DNA of 64,000 bases from Lactifluus volemus. Its lineage: Eukaryota > Basidiomycota > Agaricomycetes > Russulales > Russulaceae. Positions 42,600 to 54,952 of this stretch are shown piece by piece. Each line of letters starts with the position of its first letter. The stretch's first letter is position 1. The DNA is taken from contig WTXI01000153.1 of NCBI GenBank assembly GCA_022376515.1, positions 1-64,000 on the forward strand, given 5' to 3'. A program made the position numbers and the translations under genes. Under the pieces are notes generated by a model. It did not search any database, had not been told where the DNA came from, and saw nothing but the letters and a program-made list of their open reading frames with translations.

Positions 42600-43924
42600 A
42601 ACTGGGCGTTGAATGTTTTAGCGATAGCAAAGGGAAGCTCGTGTAACGAAGGGGAGACAAGACAACGCAACTGTTGGGGGATTGATATCACTTATATACT
42701 GTCAAAAGAAGCAGCGATCGGAGCACAATGGTGAGAAACAGGCGACGGAAGAGTAAAATAATGAATATTTGTAAGAAGCCATTGAATTGAGGTATTCGAA
42801 GCGGGAGCCGTTGTCGAAGTTGAGATGATTTAAAAACGGAGATCAAGCTCTTACCCGGTGGCAACTCGCCCAATATGGGTTATTATTGTCCCCATCATCA
42901 GGTTAGCGAGACAGCAACCGCTTACTAGTATAATTACTTAGCGCCTGACAGCCAAATGGGGTCTGAAATATAGTGTTTGACATACCTTGCGCGCTGCCGT
43001 CAATTCGGACCATACGCACGACCATTCCACGGATTCCATAAAGTTACATCACCCGATCGTGGATTGTTCCATTTCACAGGACACGGCTAATACTGTAACT
43101 GTAATTGAACGTACCACGCTGAAATGAGAAACCGTGAGCGTGAGACTACTGTTGATCGGCATCTGCCAGCGATCAAAAACCGGCGCGCGGAAGGGTCCAA
43201 GGGGTCCTTTGACCCTGGAATAATCAATGAATGCGCCAGATGTCCAACTAGGGCATAGACAGTGGCACCCCTGACGGCGGTGCTAAGTACGTACAAAAAG
43301 AACGCACCCAATGGACGTCTCTCACAGCCGTCTAAGCGCTAAAATCTGACCGTAAAGCCCGTCGGGGATCGAAAACGAGCCAGAAGCTTCGCATGTAGCG
43401 CGTGGAAAATGCAGCGGCCAGCTCCAAAAGCGATACAGTGCAATCAACTTGCTCACTTGATCGTCATCGACAAATGCCCAAATGTGGGTCCAACAAAAGT
43501 GCCAGACTGTGCAAGTCAATTGTATCAGGCGCTAGGAACACACTACGTCTTCCTGTGACCTCTGTCATTCAGACAGCAGCATCTCCCCACGCCTATCAAG
43601 TAGCTTTGAGCTCAAACCAGTCTCCATCTCATCCGCTTCCGATATTGTACCGTATGCGGGCCCTTGACAAGACGAGTCGGAGCTGGCCGCTGTACCTGGG
43701 GTAACGTACAAATCAACCCCGCTAAACCCAATTCGTTATCACGGAGCCGACAGCAGTGATATTTAATGGCCTGTTTGACCCCCGAGCCGTACTCAACTCA
43801 CTCCCAACTGAAAATTTCCTGTGCTTACTGTCATTCTTTTCAACGCACGCTCTCTATCTCTCCCTGATATCGTCAAAGCCCTTCGTCCCAACCTTCCTCC
43901 AAAATAGCAAAACTGGCCTCTAAA
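42600..43924. promoter_or_regulatory. Shared divergent promoter region of the two transporter genes
   Basis: 1325 bp lie between the two start codons, which face away from each other. CT-rich tracts precede the ATG of copy 2 (43860-43920), as is common in fungal promoters. No specific binding site is claimed and no gene is recognised. Confidence 0.5.
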
Positions 43925-44812
43925 ATGTCTGACATTGAAGCTTCACTCGTCCGCCCCCTTCCCGCTCCCCGCACCAAACTCGGCAATCCTGGCCCCCTGT
44001 GAGCTTTAGTGCATCAATGCCGCAATAATCTCATCCCTGACGCGTTTTTTTTTATAGTGGACTTTTCTCCTTCGCGTCCTCAACGCTGATTCTCTCCCTT
44101 TACAATGTTGGTGCCCGTGGTATTACAACTCCTAATGTTATCGTCGGAATGGCAATCTTCTGCGGTGGTCTCGCCCAGCTCCTCGCCGGCATGTGGGAGT
44201 TCCCTGCCGGTAATACCTTTGGCGCAACTGGTGCGTACTTTTGTGGAAAGTCTTACACGCGTTTTTTCAAGCGGTTTGACTTTGTGGTTTAACAAACAGC
44301 ATTCACTTCTTACGGTGCTTTCTGGTTATCCTTTGCTGCCCTTTTGATTCCTGGCTCTGGTGTCGGCGAGGCTTACAAGGCTTCTGCCAATCCGGCTCAA
44401 GAGGTTGATGCCATTGCCATCTACCTCATGGCCTGGGCGGTCGTCACCTTCCTCTTCTTGTACGTTCCATACCTCCCCTCGATCATGGCCCTCGGAACTC
44501 ACATTTTTTGTACCTTTAGCCTCGCCTCGCTCCGCAAGTCGGTTGGTCTGACGGTACTCTTCTTCTGTCTCACCACCACTTTCCTGGTCCTTTCTCTTGG
44601 TGAGTATTTGCATGACTTGATTGTGGTCTAGTTTGAACCCACATTGTGCATGAACAGCCGACTTCCAGAAGAACGATAGTATTGGCAAAGCTGGTGGTGT
44701 ATTCGGCATTATCACTGCGTTGGTCGCGTACTACTGTGGCCTTTCCGAGCTGCTCACCGATGATGACCTCTTTACTTTGCCACTTGGTAAATACGCATCT
44801 AAGATGGCCTAA
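43925..44812 (+). CDS. GPR1/FUN34/YaaH-family acetate transporter, copy 2
   Basis: Predicted 213 residues from five exons: 43925-43998, 44058-44230, 44300-44459, 44520-44599 and 44658-44812. Exons 2 and 4 have the same lengths as in copy 1 (173 and 80 nt), and intron phases are identical. The signature reads NPGPLGLF, with glycine for the usual alanine at the third position. GMWEFPAGNTFGAT, AFTSYGAFWLSFA, LRKSVGLTVLFF and GIITALVAYYCGLSE mark the remaining helices. Likely plasma-membrane acetate uptake; the signature change could affect substrate range. Confidence 0.92.
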
Positions 44813-46164
44813 CCAGGCTTATGATACACGAGTCCTTTGTGATATCGGGTAGCCTGGTGTCCTCTTTTCTCGTCCCTGGTGGCCCGAGTGTAGATGCTTT
44901 GTGTAAGACAGTTATTGTTACTTCTCATTACCTGTCATGTCCTGTCCTGTTCTACTTCCGTGTTCAGTGAACACGAAATGCTAGTACTGTATAGGGTTCA
45001 TGCTATACCGTGATACATTATGTGCCTGCATTCCCACATTTACTCCCGACTCGGACTAGTGCGATTGTGGTGTTTTTGTTCATGAAGGAGCTGGGATATT
45101 TTCATTCACGAATAACAAGCATATGCTTCTGTTATTAGAAATCTGCCTGTACTTTTTATCAAAGGACCAACAAGCGATGCGTCGCAAACACAACAACATC
45201 ATTGATCTTTGCACAAAACCCTTAAAAAAAGCCCTGCGGTCTCACCTCCATTGCCGTTCCTGGTCTCCAGGGTTTTCTGACCTTGACAATTTGGACAAAC
45301 AAACCTGATTGTAGCGCCCCTTCTCATCCCACCTCCCCGTTTCTATGAAGGTAACTGACCAACTAAACAGTCCGAGCCAGTAGTCGAGACTCGGTCTTTC
45401 CAAGGCCGACGCCCGATTGTGTCATCAGGTTAGCCGTATGGTACTGTACCCCCACTTGGGCCATTGGCACCCATACGTACGCGTCGGCGGCGCTTGGCAA
45501 AAACTAGGAACGACACTGGCGTGACATTGCGCTGGCCGTCATTGTACTGTACGGTAACTTACCACGCAAAACAAATCGCGGCTTGAAAAGCGATTGGATC
45601 ACGCGCGAATTCGAAGTTCAAGCTTTCAAGTTCGGTTCCTATTTTCGGTCTCCATGTGGCGGAGTGGCCGGGTTTGCCATGAACACGCTTCGGGTTTTTG
45701 TTTAACAGTATAATACTTGTGCAGGTACCAGTACGTTGAAGGAATGGCCTTATGGTCATTACAGACATGTGAAAGGGAAGTGTCCGCTGGTATAGTACGT
45801 GTCAATGAGTCTCCTTTCACACGTCACCAATGGTTTGATCTAAGAATGACCAGTGTCTATACTAGTCTAAAAGGATTTGAATGGCATAGTGTAGCATGCT
45901 GCCTCCGAGCGGCTAATTGTAAAATATTGACGCGCACGGTGTGCTCTACTAGGCGTCAGCTAAAATTCCCTCTATCGGATCAGCCACCCAATTCCAGAGG
46001 TCGGGCACAGGCAAAAAGGGAAAGCAAGGGCTGCTAAAGGGAAGCGAATGCAGGAAGGTCACATCTAATGTCGCAGAGAGCTGCCAGGTACATGCCTGAT
46101 AAATTGGACGTGAGGATGACAGGAGGATTCTTCACTCGCGACTGGCACGCCACTGTCGGGCAAT

Positions 46165-47060
46165 AGCCGCGTTTGTCCACAGCACACGTGACCATTAAAC
46201 GCTTTTCCCATCTCAACATCCTCGACCAATCGCTCTGATCTTACCGCTATCTATTAAAACCAGAACGCCTTTAGTTGTTGTAAGTAGTGAACGAGCTGAG
46301 GCGTATACCAGTGAGTACCAATACTTGGACGCATAATTTGAATGTTAGGCTCCAAGGTTGTAAACTTGTGATATCTGGTCTCAGGTGAGAAATTCATGTG
46401 AGCCTTTCATCGCTCAATTCTGGGCAAAGAATTTCTCCCACCTGCAACACCCTCATGTTCAAGCTTCTCGCCCCATGATCCCGTGTTTGGCTTTAGACCA
46501 CATGTACTATGAGACTGCGACTTGTGTTCCTCACAGTATCCTTGTGCCCGTCCTTTATCCCCCCCTCCTCCGTTGATGGCATCTCTTTATGGATGCCCAT
46601 ATCTACCACCCCTCGAGGATCAACATCGATGAACATCTAACGGTGGTTCGAACGAGTAGAGTACTACTCACAAGGTGGCATCGGAGGAAGATGAGATTGA
46701 GTGTGTTTCCTTTCACCATACTCCCCACTAGCACTCCTCTCAAATCTCCTGTGACTGCCGTGCATGGCACCAGCCTGAGATTGATTTGGTCTATCGCCTT
46801 TTATGTGTTAGTATTAGCATCCCAAATCAATATTTACTGCGCTTTGAGACACGACACCCTGTCGGACGACTACTAGCGTACTAGCATTGCAGTATAACCT
46901 GAGAGGGCTGCGACCCAAATGTACCACATAGTGCAATGTCCCTTAAGTGGAAGAACCCTGATCAGTGGTCGAATTCCTGCGTACCGGCAACCGCACCTCA
47001 TCTAGGGTCCTTAACCGAATATGCGAGATTTCTCACATACAACTGCGTACCGTAAAGATG
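46165..47060. repeat. Duplicated non-coding segment, copy 1 (upstream of F-box 4)
   Basis: It matches 50190-51115 in order over its length with moderate divergence, including tgtaagtagtgaacgagctg, atgttcaagcttctcg, atctaccac..ctcgagga, and gagggctgcgacccaaatgt, ending near cctttaaccgaat-like sequence before ctcacatacaa. No conserved ORF spans it. Confidence 0.75.
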
Positions 47061-47935
47061 CGTTTTGTGTATCCCTTTGTATAGGAATTGGCAGACTCGG
47101 GGTTGGAGCGTGGTTCTACTGAGGCGGCAGTGATTCTCCATAGGGTCACATTCATTTACAGGGGGTTTTCGTTCTTGTATCCCTCGGTAGGCAGTTGCTT
47201 GTATAAGTTATTGCTAATGTTTCTCCATGCGGGTCAAATTCTTTGTGGATGTTTAGTTCTAGCATCCCTGCTTTGGCAAATGGTGGGTATAAACTTGCTC
47301 CCATACCCTCATGTTGTTTGTCATCTGATCCCATGTTCCCATTGTGTTGAGTTGTGATCTTGTCATGGTGCTCGTCCTGGCCGTTCCCTCGCTGATGGCA
47401 CCCCTTTACGGATGGACCATATTTATCATCCCTCGAGGATAAACGTCTAGTGATGAATCTAGGAACGCGTTCGGAATCGCGCACGGGCACAAGCAAGCCT
47501 GAGTTCGTTATTATAATAAACTTTTATAGTACGGCCAGCGTTGGTCACTTAGACACCATTGCGGCGGCGTTGCGCGCGTGCGTACTAGTACAGAGTCTCC
47601 TTGGTTACCCTCCTTTATTAGGCCACATAGATACGGTCATTAGCCTAGACCCCTCAGACTTTGTGCTGATAACAGGGTAATTGCATTCATGCGCTTACCC
47701 GAGTAGTTGAAAATTGTCATCGTTCTTCAACTACAGAGAGATCCCACACGCTCGATACGTCGCTACATCGTATAATACCAAGCAAAAGGTGGCATCTCTG
47801 CGAAGATGAGCTGAGAGTTCGCTAGTTTCTCCAGGAGAGTACCAACAACACTAACTTGCTACCAGACAAGATTAATCACTATCACGCTTCATCCTCGTGT
47901 CTGCAACTAAATTGAGGGGGCAATGCAAGGCCCGG

Positions 47936-47953
47936 TTCCCACGTGCGTGGGAA
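47936..47953. repeat. Perfect 8 bp palindrome with 2 nt centre
   Basis: ttcccacg-tg-cgtgggaa, about 190 bp upstream of the F-box 4 start codon. Confidence 0.85.
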
Positions 47954-47967
47954 TGAGTCATGGTGCA

Positions 47968-48049
47968 GGAGCTCGGTCCGATCCCAAGTGGCGCATAGGT
48001 GCGCCGGCGTAAACAATCGGAAGTTCTGCTAATGATCGGACCGAGCTCC
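47968..48049. repeat. Perfect 16 bp inverted repeat upstream of F-box 4
   Basis: GGAGCTCGGTCCGATC (47968-47983) pairs without mismatch with GATCGGACCGAGCTCC (48034-48049) across a 50 nt loop that itself contains gcgc-ataggt-gcgc. It ends about 95 bp before the ATG of F-box 4. Confidence 0.9.
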
Positions 48050-48144
48050 GAAACGGGTCATTTAGTATTTAGCAAGGCCTGCGAGCATCCAGCTCAATTG
48101 ATCCAGCTACTAGAACCACGAGCAACGCAACCCCGCTCCCCATC

Positions 48145-49846
48145 ATGACGAGTTCTCCCAAGTATGTCCAAAAATTTCATTGGTCTTATTCTGGCTCGGT
48201 ATTTACTTCTCGATTTAGTCAGACATTCCCTCAACAACGATTCGGACTGGGAGGCCTTAACATCGTCCACCCTCTATTCCACGGCACTTCTCCGATATCA
48301 ATAGATCGTCATTCTATGAGCCTCATGGAAAGAAAGTGTATGGTGCTCCGCCGAATGGAGTATGTCAATCGTCGGGGACTACGTAAGTCCCATGGCCCAC
48401 CCCTGGAAAGTAATCACTGACTTGGATTCGGATGGTGTAGCCCTGTTTTCTCCCAGATGTGTGACAATCAAATCCCTCCCTGACAATGTCCTCCTGGATA
48501 TCTTCGACTTTTGTCGAATGGCCACGTCCTCACCTCAGTGGTGGTATGAGTTGGTGCACGTATGCAGAACATGGCGATACGTGGTGTTTGCATCACCGCA
48601 TCGTCTTAACTTGCGACTTGAATGCAACGCGGAAACACCCGTGAAAGACATACTAAGTGTCTGGCCACAGGACTTTCCTATCGTCATAGACGAATGGTGT
48701 TCTCAGCTCTCCTTCAATGGAGTTAACATCATTTCCGCACTCAAGCGTCATGACCGCATATGCGAAATCAAGCTCTGGGGTATAACAAGCCCTCTTTTGG
48801 AACAACTCGCCAAAGTAATGCAGGAACCATTTCCGGTGCTGACAGATCTTCACCTTGAATTTTATAAGACGTCAGCACCAGTGCTTCCCGATACCTTCTT
48901 GGGTGGGTCCGCCCCGCGTATACGGCGTCTCATCTTGTGGGGTATTCCATTTCCAGCGTTACCAAAGCTTCTTCCATCTTGCCATGGTCTGGTTGATTTT
49001 CGACTGTGGAAGGTTCCGAATACTGGATATATTTCACCCGAAGCAGTCGCCAAGTGCCTGTCCGCACTCACTAATCTGCGACGCCTCGACATTGGATTCG
49101 AATCACCGGCTTCTCGCTCTGATCAAAGAACCAGAGTTCCACCTCCATTGAAACACCTCATCCTACCTGCTCTCACCCATTTGGAGTTCCACGGCGCTAG
49201 CGAGTATTTTGAGGACCTCGCGGCGCGGATCGACACTCCCGCTCTGAGCTTCGTCAAAACCGAGTTCTTCAATCAACTCGCTTTCGATATCCCACAATTC
49301 GTCCAGTTTATCGGTCGCACAGAGATTCCTGTGTCTTTCAAGGAAGCCAAGCTATTGTTTATGGATAGCTACGCCTATATCAAGCTTGGTCATCTCGATT
49401 CGTCAACAAGCCCCCCGAGGAATTCTCTGGACGTCCTATCCATCGGCATATCGTGCTGCGCGTTTGATTGGCAAATCTCGGGTTTAGCACATATATGCAG
49501 CCAATTTTTTCCCCTTTTCGCCAACGTGGGACAGCTTGATATCAGGCACGATGGGTGGCTGCCATGGGATTGGCAAGACAACATCGATCGCGTGCAATGG
49601 CTGGAACTTTTCCATTCGTTTATCCCTGTGCAGAACCTGCATATGGAATCCGGAGCAGATGCACTCGTTTTACCTACCGAACAGCTCACTGGGAAAGGGG
49701 TCATGGAGGTGTTACCTGCGCTGCGCAGCATTTATTGTCAGGGGACTTTGAACGACGACAACTATATGGAGGCAATTTTGCAGCCATTCACCACCGCGCG
49801 TCAACTGCTAAACCAACCTGTCACTTTCAACCATGGGATGGTGTAG
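48145..49846 (+). CDS. F-box protein 4 (three exons)
   Basis: Predicted 528 residues from exons 48145-48161, 48219-48382 and 48441-49846. The start ATG ACG AGT TCT CCC AA|gtatgt parallels F-box 5, and the middle exon is open throughout and joins in phase. About 75 residues of N-terminal extension precede the F-box (VTIKSLPDNVLLDIFDFCR, WYELVHVCRTWRYVVFASPH). Family blocks DTFLGGSAPRIRRLIL, GYISPEAVAKCLSAL and GASEYFEDLAARIDTP follow. Intron 1 is 57 nt, so its retention would keep frame. Expected SCF substrate receptor; target unknown. Confidence 0.85.
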
Positions 49847-51456
49847 GTAAACGCGACCTAAAATTCTGGATTGCCGGTGCGGCACAAAGTCGTACTTTCT
49901 GCCTCGCGACGCCGCCTCGGTCGTGCTTCCCCCTTTCACGCCTTGAGCTCGTTGCTGGGCCGGCCCACATTTCCACTGCCTTCTATCTCTCGGTTTCGTC
50001 AATGACCCCATTATGCCTCACATCTCCTTTCTTTCCCTGTCGAAGTAGTCCCTTCTACACTACCTCTTTCTTTGTCTCTCCTGTTTTGAATTGTGTACTG
50101 TCCCATCATGTCGCGTACATGATTGACTCATGTATAAGTGGTCAAATTTCTCCCTTTACATTTTCATTGCATTTGAATCCTCCCGGATAGCGTTGTCCAC
50201 AGCGGACGTGACCAATAACCCTTCTCCCATCCTCAACATCCTTGACCACCACCCTGATCTTGCCGTTATAAATTAAAACTAGAACGCATCTACCAGTCAT
50301 TGTAAGTAGTGAACGAGCTGAGGCGTATGTCGGTGAGAACCAATACTTGGACGCATAATTGGAATGTTAGGCTCCAAGGTTGTAAATTTGTGATTTCTCG
50401 TCTCAAGTAAGAATTTATACGAGTCTTTCGTTCGCTCAATTCTGGGTAAAGACTTCTTCCCACCTGCAACGCCCCCATGTTCAAGCTTCTCGTCGCACGA
50501 TCCCATGTTCGATTTAAGCCCACCTTGAACTATGAGACCGTGAGCTGTGTTCCCCAGTATCCTTGTGCTCGTCCTTCGTTCTCCCTCCTTTGTTCATGGC
50601 ACCTAACATGGATGGACATATCTACCACTCCTCGAGGACCAACATCGATCAACGCCTAGCGGTGGTTGGACTCGGAATAAGTAGAATACTCCACAAAAGA
50701 TGGCATCTCTGTGAAGATGAAATTGAATCTGTTACATTTCCACCTACTCCCAACTATCTCTGCGAGCACTTCTCTCGAAAAATAAATATTGCAGCGCTTT
50801 CAGGCACGACACCCTGTTGGACGACCACCGTGACGAGCATACTAGCATTGCAGAGAACTCTCGTGCGTGGAAATGAAAGGGGCACATACTATCGTCAAAG
50901 ACCAAAAAAAACAATTCTGGAAGTATAAACCTCTGAGAGGGCTGCGACCCAAATGTACCACATGCTTACGTTGTTGCTCCCATCCTTGAGAGTGGATGAA
51001 CCTTGAGTACCTGAAGCCGCATTAGTCACTGGTCCATGCCTCATCCTGGGTGGTCCTTAACCGAATCCTGCGGACCCTGCAAGGTCTCTCACATACAATT
51101 GTACCGTAACGACGTCAGCGATGAGCTGTATGAAGCTATATGAAACTGTGATTACGTATTTAGCGATCCTCTTCTGGCCGTTCAGTTTGTGCAGCGATGT
51201 CTGAGGTTTCATTCGGTACATCTGTGGATCATCTGATGAGACTTAGAGATGGCGTTGGCCTCTATCGCTGCCAGAATCACGTTCGTTTATTGATACCCTC
51301 TTGCTGCGGTGTTAAAAGTACGCATATTGATCTATTTGAATTTGAGTACTGAACACGTGCACCGGCACAGCCTCTCCGAGTCTGTCGTTTCTATATCAAC
51401 CCGAACTGTTCCTCTGCTAATTAAGCGCTAATTCTTCGACGCCACTACTAGTACCG
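49847..51456. other. Intergenic region between F-box 4 and 5
   Basis: 3' flank of F-box 4 (similar to the flank after 53192), then the second copy of the duplicated segment (50190-51115), then about 340 bp of 5' flank of F-box 5. No gene is supported. Confidence 0.5.
50190..51115. repeat. Duplicated non-coding segment, copy 2 (upstream of F-box 5)
   Basis: Second copy of 46165-47060. It ends 340 bp before F-box 5, whereas copy 1 ends about 1.1 kb before F-box 4, so extra sequence was gained or lost between segment and gene. Confidence 0.75.
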
Positions 51457-53192
51457 ATGAGTCCCCCCAAGTATGTCCAGACCCTTCACTGGTCCTATCT
51501 TGATTTGATATTGACCAAGCTTGAATTAGTCTCACTCCACAGCTCACGAACCGTCCATCCTCTCAACGAAGAGGCATTCGTATCGCCTGGCGTCTATTCC
51601 CTGGCAAGTTTTCGAGGGCGTTAGATACTATTCTTATGAGCTTCAAGCCAAGAAAGCGTATCGGACATCGGGGAGAGGAACTTAAACGTGTGTGTCCAAA
51701 ACTTGAAGCACCTCAGGCTGCCAGTGGTGCCTCTCAATGGCTGCCCTGGAACAATCACTAATTTGTATGGGCAGGCCAATTTTATCCACCAGTGTCATCA
51801 CGCGCGGCCATCGAACCTCTCCCTGACGATGTACTTCTGAACATCTTCGACTTTTATCAAAAGCTTGGGAACGAGTACCCACCCTGGAAGAAATCCAATA
51901 GGTGGCATGTCCTGGCGCACGTTTGCCGGAGATGGCGATGCGTGGTATTTGGATCCCCGCTTCGCCTTAATATGCAGCTTGAATGCGGCGCGGGAACACC
52001 CGTGGACGTGGAGAAGGGTCTGGATATCTGGCCGCGATTGCCCATCGTCGTCGGAAATACATGGACCACTGACATCACTTGCAATGATACCATCATTGCA
52101 GCGGTCGAGCATCACGATCGTGTGTGCATGATCGCTCTCCAGTATTCAACGTGTTCTCTGTTAGAACAATTGTTGAGAGTGACGCAGGTTCCATTTCCAG
52201 CCCTGACGTCCCTTAAACTGAATTTTTTCGGCGACAAGTCGGTGCCAGCTCCGGTGCTTCCTGATACTTTCCTGGGTGGTTCCGCCCCGCGTCTACAGCG
52301 TCTCACGTTATGTGGTATTCCATTTCCAACATTACCAAAACTCCTTTCATCTTGCCATGATCTTGTCACTGTTTCTCTCTGGAAGATACCCCATACCGGT
52401 TACATTTCGCCCCAAGTGATGGCCACATCCCTTATCTCATTGACGCGGCTCGAGTCCCTTGGTATTGGATTTGAATCACCGGCTTCCAGCCCCAATCGAA
52501 GGGACAGATCTCCACCTCCATTGGCACGCATTAACCTCCCCACCCTCACTCAATTGTTTTTCCACGGTGCTAGCGAGTACTTTGAGGATTTCATCGCTCA
52601 GATCGACACTCCTGCTATCATTTCCCTCAGAACAGAGTTCTTCAATCAGCTCATTTTTGACTTTTCACAATCTCTCCAGTTCGTTGGTCGCACCAAGTTG
52701 CAAGGATCATTCAAGCGAGCGCGGTTGTCATTCAGGAAGGATTTTGCCGAAATCACCCTTCACCAGTCGAACAAGTCGAACCGGATCGACCGTCCCGTTT
52801 TCCATGTAAGGATATGCTGCGGTGCATTCGATTGGCAAGTCTCGAGTTTAGCACAAATATTCTCCCAATTTTCGTCTTTCTGCTCCAATGTCGAGCACCT
52901 TGACGTGAGATGGGATCGGGAAAATCGGTGGGATACAGTACACATGGACCACACGCAATGGCTGGAACTTTCTCACCCGTTTACGTCCTTGCAAAGGCTA
53001 GTAATACCAACCGATCTTGACGAACTCATTGCCCCTGCGCTGCAAGAGTTCACCGGTGAAGGAGCCATAGAGGTGTTATTTACACCGGTACCGCCAATCC
53101 TTAGTTTGGAGTGGCCTTGGGAAAGGTCTGCGCCGAAAGCTCCGGAGCCGACCATCACCGTATCCAACTACCCCGTCACTCTCGATTTATAG
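51457..53192 (+). CDS. F-box protein 5 (three exons)
   Basis: Predicted 529 residues from exons 51457-51470, 51530-51687 and 51775-53192, with introns of 59 and 87 nt. The near-identical length and intron phases to F-box 4 support both models. F-box: AIEPLPDDVLLNIFDFYQ, WHVLAHVCRRWRCVVFGSPL (from about residue 65). Family blocks DTFLGGSAPRLQRLTL, GYISPQVMATSLISL and GASEYFEDFIAQIDTP follow. The C-terminus diverges completely from F-box 4 after the last shared block (ALQEFTGEGAIEVL). Confidence 0.85.
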
Positions 53193-54290
53193 GAAACGGC
53201 GCGTCTTGTGTTTCTTCCTTCATTCCCTTTCCTCCTTTCGTCATCTGTTACCAGCCCTCATGCATATCAAGGACGCACCAAGTCCTTCCTTGTGTCTTCT
53301 ATCTCTCGGTCTCATCAACGATCCTATTATCCTTCGCGCCTCTTTCCCTTTATAACAATCTCTTCTACATTGCCTCTTTGGCCCTCTTGATTCGGACAGT
53401 GTGCTGTCCCTTACGCCGCATCCGTGACACATTCAAGTGGCCAAATCGCTCCCTATCTCACAGCCATTTTTGCACCACCGGAGTCACTTGAACATCATTT
53501 GGAATGGGTAGCGGGCATCGTGATCCGATGGCTGGCACTCGGGTCGTGTCAGTGTATATTCATTTGGGGTCATAGAGGCATAAGGGGACTAGAGAAGGGA
53601 TTCCGCCGCACGGTCGCAGCACAAGTAACCTGTTATATGAATCATTGGAAATACAAAAGTTTTCTACGAGTCGGGTCGATTCCCACTTCAGGGGACTTAG
53701 AGACAGGTTGCCGAAAATACTGCCTTTAACGGATTATCACAGAGCTCCGAGTCCCGACTAACCGTAACACTGCAATGGTCCCATGGTTGAATGCTGAGTC
53801 ATGGATCTGTGTTTATTACCACCCTCATCAAGTACCATTGACGAAATGACGGGGTGTCGACTCATTCACGTCAATTGAGGTAGTCCGCACCTCGACTTTT
53901 ATCCCCCACGTGTAAATCTACGAGACATGGGAAATGGTGGCGCAGGCGTCCTCGTGCGAGTGAGTCAGAACGTCGCGCACGTAAACAGGTATAAAGATAC
54001 AAAAAGCAAGTGGAAGGGGTATTGCAGGAAAGGAATGTAAGGCATCGAGGCATCGCCCCCGGGCCGACGGATGGTTCGAGTCTGGTGGTCCTCACGTTCC
54101 TGCGTGAGGTGGTGAAACCCCACTGGGCCTCACTCTTGAGAAAACCCTGATTTTCGCCAGTATCTCATCGACTGTCAGTCGGGAAATCCGCGCCAAGTGG
54201 TTTCACTAGAGGAGCTCCCCAAGAAACTTTGAACCTGGGGATGTACAACGACTGACTGGAACCTGCCAGTTACAGTACTACTTGTCAGTG
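53193..54290. other. Intergenic region
   Basis: 3' flank of F-box 5, followed by sequence with no gene and a short hairpin (cctcacg/cgtgagg near 54090-54110). A B-box-like ggttcgagtc at 54067 lacks a tRNA context. Confidence 0.45.
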
Positions 54291-54940
54291 GAGATGAAAC
54301 GAACACTCCGCAGCGATAAAACAGGTGGGGGCCCAAATACAAGAAGAACACGGAGCAGCACAACGACTTTCCAGGCGGCGCAGGTTCATGGTAAGTGGGA
54401 GTGGGACTGACTGGGTGGGGCAGGTGCTAGACGGAAGCAGGCACCCGGGCCGGCACCTCCGGGCCCACTGTCACGATGAAGCCCTTGATGACTCGGAGGA
54501 GGCCCTCACTGGCAGATGCCACGCCAGCCTTCATTAATTATCGACTCAAAAATCAGATTCTTCTTCGCACAAGTTTCGACACGCCTGGACCGCCTGCATG
54601 GCAAGCAACCAGCTCCTCGGATCGACGGCCCCAACCTGCCCTCATGATTGGACTCGCAACGGGTCACAGTCGCCCGCCGGAACAAGGACCAAGCCTCAGC
54701 TCTCAAGCGGCCGACAATCCTCTGCCTTTTTAGGCGAGATCACACGCACGCAGGCACGCAGGCACGCATCTCGCCAGGCCATCTCACCCTCGTTTTCCGC
54801 TCTAGAAGGGACGCATGCGGTGTCATGTGTGTGGCGGAAACCCCCACAGATGGGATCAGGCAAAGAACACGCAGCCCATGGCATATGCGCCTCATGCCCT
54901 CCTTCGTTCCTTATATTGAATGACATACCATAACTACGAG
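54291..54940 (+). repeat. Repeat segment with small ORF, copy 1 (tail to tail with F-box 6)
   Basis: It starts ATG AAA CGA ACA CTC CGC (MKRTLRSDKTGGGPN, 54294), then cgcaggttcatg|gtaagt, an intron-like stretch, and sequence shared with 57245-57980 and 60360-61080. In this copy the frame breaks after HGKW, so the small ORF is damaged. It ends against the 3' end of F-box 6. Confidence 0.6.
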
Positions 54941-54952
54941 TATGAAATGTAT

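Larger units (their letters stand above)
44813..48144. other. Long intergenic region before F-box 4
   Basis: No gene is supported over 3.3 kb. It contains the first copy of the duplicated non-coding segment (46165-47060), shorter echoes of it near 47390-47460 and 47780-47830, and two hairpins at 47936-48049. Confidence 0.5.

Noticed and set aside
45650..45700. A-box-like tggcggagtgg, possible tRNA-Leu or tRNA-Ser
   Set aside because: No B box within the usual distance and no acceptor stem.
46385..46876. Short ORFs in the duplicated non-coding segment (for example from 46589)
   Set aside because: The frames are not conserved between the two copies of the segment.
54060..54110. B-box-like ggttcgagtc followed by a small hairpin
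   Set aside because: No upstream A box or tRNA fold; only a simple 7 bp stem is present.
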